Below are positions 61,682 through 64,000 of a stretch of 64,000 nucleotides of DNA, piece by piece. Made by a program: the position numbers and the translations under genes. A model generated the notes under the pieces. The model saw nothing but the letters and a program-made list of their open reading frames with translations. It ran no database searches and was not told where the DNA came from. The stretch's first letter is position 1, and every line of letters begins with the position of its first letter. The DNA lies in assembly GCF_900636535.1 (NCBI RefSeq), contig NZ_LR134289.1, positions 4,861,501 through 4,925,500 on the forward strand, written 5' to 3'. This stretch comes from Chryseobacterium gleum. GTDB lineage: Bacteria; Bacteroidota; Bacteroidia; Flavobacteriales; Weeksellaceae.

Positions 61682-64000
61682 ATTGCTTACAAAAGGATTT
61701 AATTTCTTTAACTAGATTTTCATTTTTCGCTTTCAGAGCTTTCGAAAGCTGCTCTTTTGCTTTGTCGGGATATTTGTATCTATATCTTTCATAAATTGAT
61801 TTTATTTCCCAGTTGTTGGGATTTGTAAACATATAAATGAGTAATTCAAAGGGATGGTGGTGTACATCCTCAAACTTCTTTGATGCTAGCCTTTTCTTTA
61901 ATCGATCTAAAATATCATTTTGTCTTATTAAGCCGCCGGACCAATCACTTAATGAGAAAGCCCTGATAAAGGCTTTATCATAATTTGTACTGGTTAATGA
62001 CCTTAAATGCTCAAATAAATGTTGGATATTTAGGTTTTTATGGCGCTGTAAGTCAGTTCGTGACAATAGGGCGTATAAGATCCGAGCGGAATTATAGGCA
62101 TGTATTAATAAATTACTAAACAATCTTTCCCTGTCTTTTTCTTCTATATATTCGTCTTTTAGATTAAAAATTGATCGCTCGAATATATATTCATACCAGT
62201 CCTGTTTTTCGATTAGTTTAATTAAATCACCGTCGCCCGATTTTCGGGATGCATGGAATAAAAATATTCCGCAGCCTTCGCGAATAGGAGATCCTTCAAT
62301 AAACTGGTCATTTAGAAAATTTTCAAATTCTGCGGGTGAATTTTTATAAGTTTTGGAGATCAGATATTTAGACAATAGAAAATCACGAAATTCATCGAAT
62401 GTAAAGTTGACAGTTTCCGATGTGTCAAAAATATCATCATTATTTTGTAGGTCACGACGAACCAATATATTTTCATCAAGAAATCTAATGTACAGTTCCT
62501 TGTTTTTGCCGTGAATAATATCATCAAGGGGTATATTGGCGTATTCGTTATGTTTTATCATGTATTCAACGATTGCCAAGATAAACTTCTTGATATCGAT
62601 TTCTCCACTTATACCAAAATCGTCATTCGATTTAAGACGATCATTTATTTCCTTGGTTTTTACCTCAAAGTATTGTGTAAACAGTTCCTCTTTGTAAATA
62701 TTTTCAACCTTATGAACGTCCTTACCTTGGTAGGCATCACAAAAAATCCGCAACAATAAAAAATTATCGACCAGCTGGCCATAGGCTTTATGGCTAAAGG
62801 ACTTATACTTGATTTTAAAGTGCTCAAGATATCTGTCAAAAAGCTTTCGGTTTACTTTGTCTTCGTGGTGGTACCTATAATTGTTAAGCGAATCAATTTG
62901 TAAAATTTCCTCTTTGAAGCTCGAGTTTTCAAGTTTTGCAAAATTAGCTTTGTAGTATTCTGTTCTACAGGTCAGGATCATACGCACAAAGTCGTAATCA
63001 AGAATTTCTGATATAAATTCATTAAGGGACTTACTCAGTTCAGCTGGATTACCGTTTTCGTTCAGTCCGTCAATAATAATTACAAAACATTTACCGGTTT
63101 TTAGTGCGTAATCTTTTAGTTCAGCCATAAACTCCACAAAGGTTACTTCCTCACCATCAGGAAATACTCTTTTAAGAATTGAGCTTCTGATATCGTTTGC
63201 ATCAATTTCTGTTCCCAGCAGAAAGACGCACGGGATATCTAATTTGAGCAGAAAATTTTGTGAGAAGTCACATACAAAATTTGTTTTCCCCTGACCTGGC
63301 ATTTCTTTGATCAATGCAACCTTGGATTTTAGACTTTCCAGATCAGATAGATTATCTCTCAATTTGTAAGAAAACAAACTACATTCATTTCCAAGATTTA
63401 TTTGTTTGATTCTGTTATCAGTATCTCGGAGATTTTGTAACCAGTTTTGCGCCTGTTCACTGATATTGGTAATGTTCACTTGCTTAGGCTCGAATTTAAA
63501 TAACGAGGGATTAAAACTAAAAGGTGGAAGGGCCAGTTTTTTCAGTCTTTTCTCCAAAGCAGAAAAGTCCAGAACCTCTACTTCTTTAAGACACTTCTCG
63601 GCAAATAAAACAGGATGAGCCATATTTCGAAGTAGATCCTTCTGCCGGCCCATCTCTATAAAGGTGTCGGGAATGTACTTACCTGAATTTATCTGCTTTT
63701 TAATCTGACGGTTCGTCTGAATTTTTAGTGCTTCATGAACTTTTTTTTTTGAGGTTGATAATTTATCAACTATTTTCTTAGGGGCCGTTGTGGTCAAAAT
63801 ATCATCAAAACCATATGGAGAGCTAAAAACATGTTCACAGAGATTAACTGCTGAAGAAATAGCTACTTTTTGGTTATGGGCCTTCTTTTTACTTTTGTTA
63901 CCGTCAGCGTAATCGCAGATTGCTTTTACTAAAATCCAATGATGGACCTGGCCGTCGCAGGCTGCATAAATGCCGGCGCCTTCCATTTCCCCGCCGATTG
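61665..64000 (-). CDS. Nucleoside-phosphorylase/NACHT NTPase (NLR-like), 5' end outside window
   Basis: About 778 residues visible; the frame runs off the right edge. The start of the visible part (IGGEMEGAGIYAAC, WILVKAICDYADGNKSKKKA) is the C-terminal end of a nucleoside phosphorylase (MTA/SAH nucleosidase-like) domain with the EMEGAG substrate motif. A NACHT/STAND domain follows with Walker A in EMPGQGKTNF and Walker B in CFVIIIDGLNE, then helical repeats to the C-terminus. PNP-like effector domains fused to NACHT modules are known in bacterial NLR-type antiphage proteins. It is followed by three coupled genes, including a radical SAM enzyme. Confidence 0.85.
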   Translation of the reverse strand, partial: IGGEMEGAGIYAACDGQVHHWILVKAICDYADGNKSKKKAHNQKVAISSAVNLCEHVFSSPYGFDDILTTTAPKKIVDKLSTSKKKVHEALKIQTNRQIKKQINSGKYIPDTFIEMGRQKDLLRNMAHPVLFAEKCLKEVEVLDFSALEKRLKKLALPPFSFNPSLFKFEPKQVNITNISEQAQNWLQNLRDTDNRIKQINLGNECSLFSYKLRDNLSDLESLKSKVALIKEMPGQGKTNFVCDFSQNFLLKLDIPCVFLLGTEIDANDIRSSILKRVFPDGEEVTFVEFMAELKDYALKTGKCFVIIIDGLNENGNPAELSKSLNEFISEILDYDFVRMILTCRTEYYKANFAKLENSSFKEEILQIDSLNNYRYHHEDKVNRKLFDRYLEHFKIKYKSFSHKAYGQLVDNFLLLRIFCDAYQGKDVHKVENIYKEELFTQYFEVKTKEINDRLKSNDDFGISGEIDIKKFILAIVEYMIKHNEYANIPLDDIIHGKNKELYIRFLDENILVRRDLQNNDDIFDTSETVNFTFDEFRDFLLSKYLISKTYKNSPAEFENFLNDQFIEGSPIREGCGIFLFHASRKSGDGDLIKLIEKQDWYEYIFERSIFNLKDEYIEEKDRERLFSNLLIHAYNSARILYALLSRTDLQRHKNLNIQHLFEHLRSLTSTNYDKAFIRAFSLSDWSGGLIRQNDILDRLKKRLASKKFEDVHHHPFELLIYMFTNPNNWEIKSIYERYRYKYPDKAKEQLSKALKAKNENLVKEIKSFCKQYGIIL

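Noticed and set aside
1..64000. Insertion sequences or transposase genes
   Set aside because: No transposase motif or terminal inverted repeat with flanking duplication was found anywhere in the window.

Overview
The window is AT-rich DNA from a member of the Bacteroidota, most likely of the Sphingobacterium/Pedobacter type (Sphingobacteriia). The evidence is Bacteroides-style conjugative-transposon genes (traJ to traO), three-part SusC/SusD loci driven by ECF sigma and FecR pairs, a VgrG/DUF4280 secretion cluster, and a PRTRC plasmid-type cassette. The tra operon at the left and the PRTRC/SSB/DUF932 block at the right suggest that much of the window is one integrative conjugative element with cargo between its backbone blocks. 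That is inference: neither element end nor an integrase is visible.

Layout. 1-5.05 kb: end of a tra operon (traJ partial, K, L, M, N, O and a DUF3872/TraQ lipoprotein). 5.1-16.6 kb: module 1, with an AraC-type regulator, a MauE-propeller fusion and a small secreted four-cysteine peptide. Facing these are an S9 peptidase, SusD, SusC, FecR and an ECF sigma gene. 16.6-23.4 kb: a structured intergenic RNA candidate, then a toxin/immunity island. The island holds two transglutaminase-like secreted proteins flanking a small RHS-type nuclease toxin and several probable immunity genes, one frameshifted. 23.4-30 kb: an S24-type repressor with an operator, dinB and dnaE2-like polymerases, a DUF2383 protein and an O-methyltransferase. 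A decayed second copy of the dnaE 3' end lies at about 30.1 kb. 30.4-33.9 kb: a lipoprotein with a papain-like C-terminus and two paralogous small membrane proteins, then a short coiled-coil-like protein and an outer-membrane protein.

34.1-45.9 kb: module 2, with sigma, FecR, SusC, SusD and a TlpA-like thioredoxin facing a cysteine peptide and a stand-alone MauE, then a small lipoprotein and an AraC/TPR regulator. Read from its regulator, module 2 has nearly the same gene order as module 1. This points to a conserved peptide, disulfide and TonB-transporter locus, the first of two candidate undescribed systems. 45.9-51.4 kb: a VgrG / PAAR-like / GIY-YIG-like effector / TPR cluster. 51.6-58.8 kb (minus strand): the PRTRC genes ThiF, B, probable F, C and E, with five uncharacterised genes, a DUF932 gene and ssb. 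58.8-59.8 kb has no convincing gene.

59.8-64 kb (minus strand): a tightly coupled four-gene operon running off the right end. It encodes a nucleoside-phosphorylase/NACHT NTPase, an unknown protein, a protein with an N-terminal DFVTNSSSTSF motif, and a radical SAM/SPASM enzyme. This resembles an NLR-like antiphage system with an added peptide-modification arm and is the second candidate undescribed system. All functions come from reading motifs and gene order; no database search was run.
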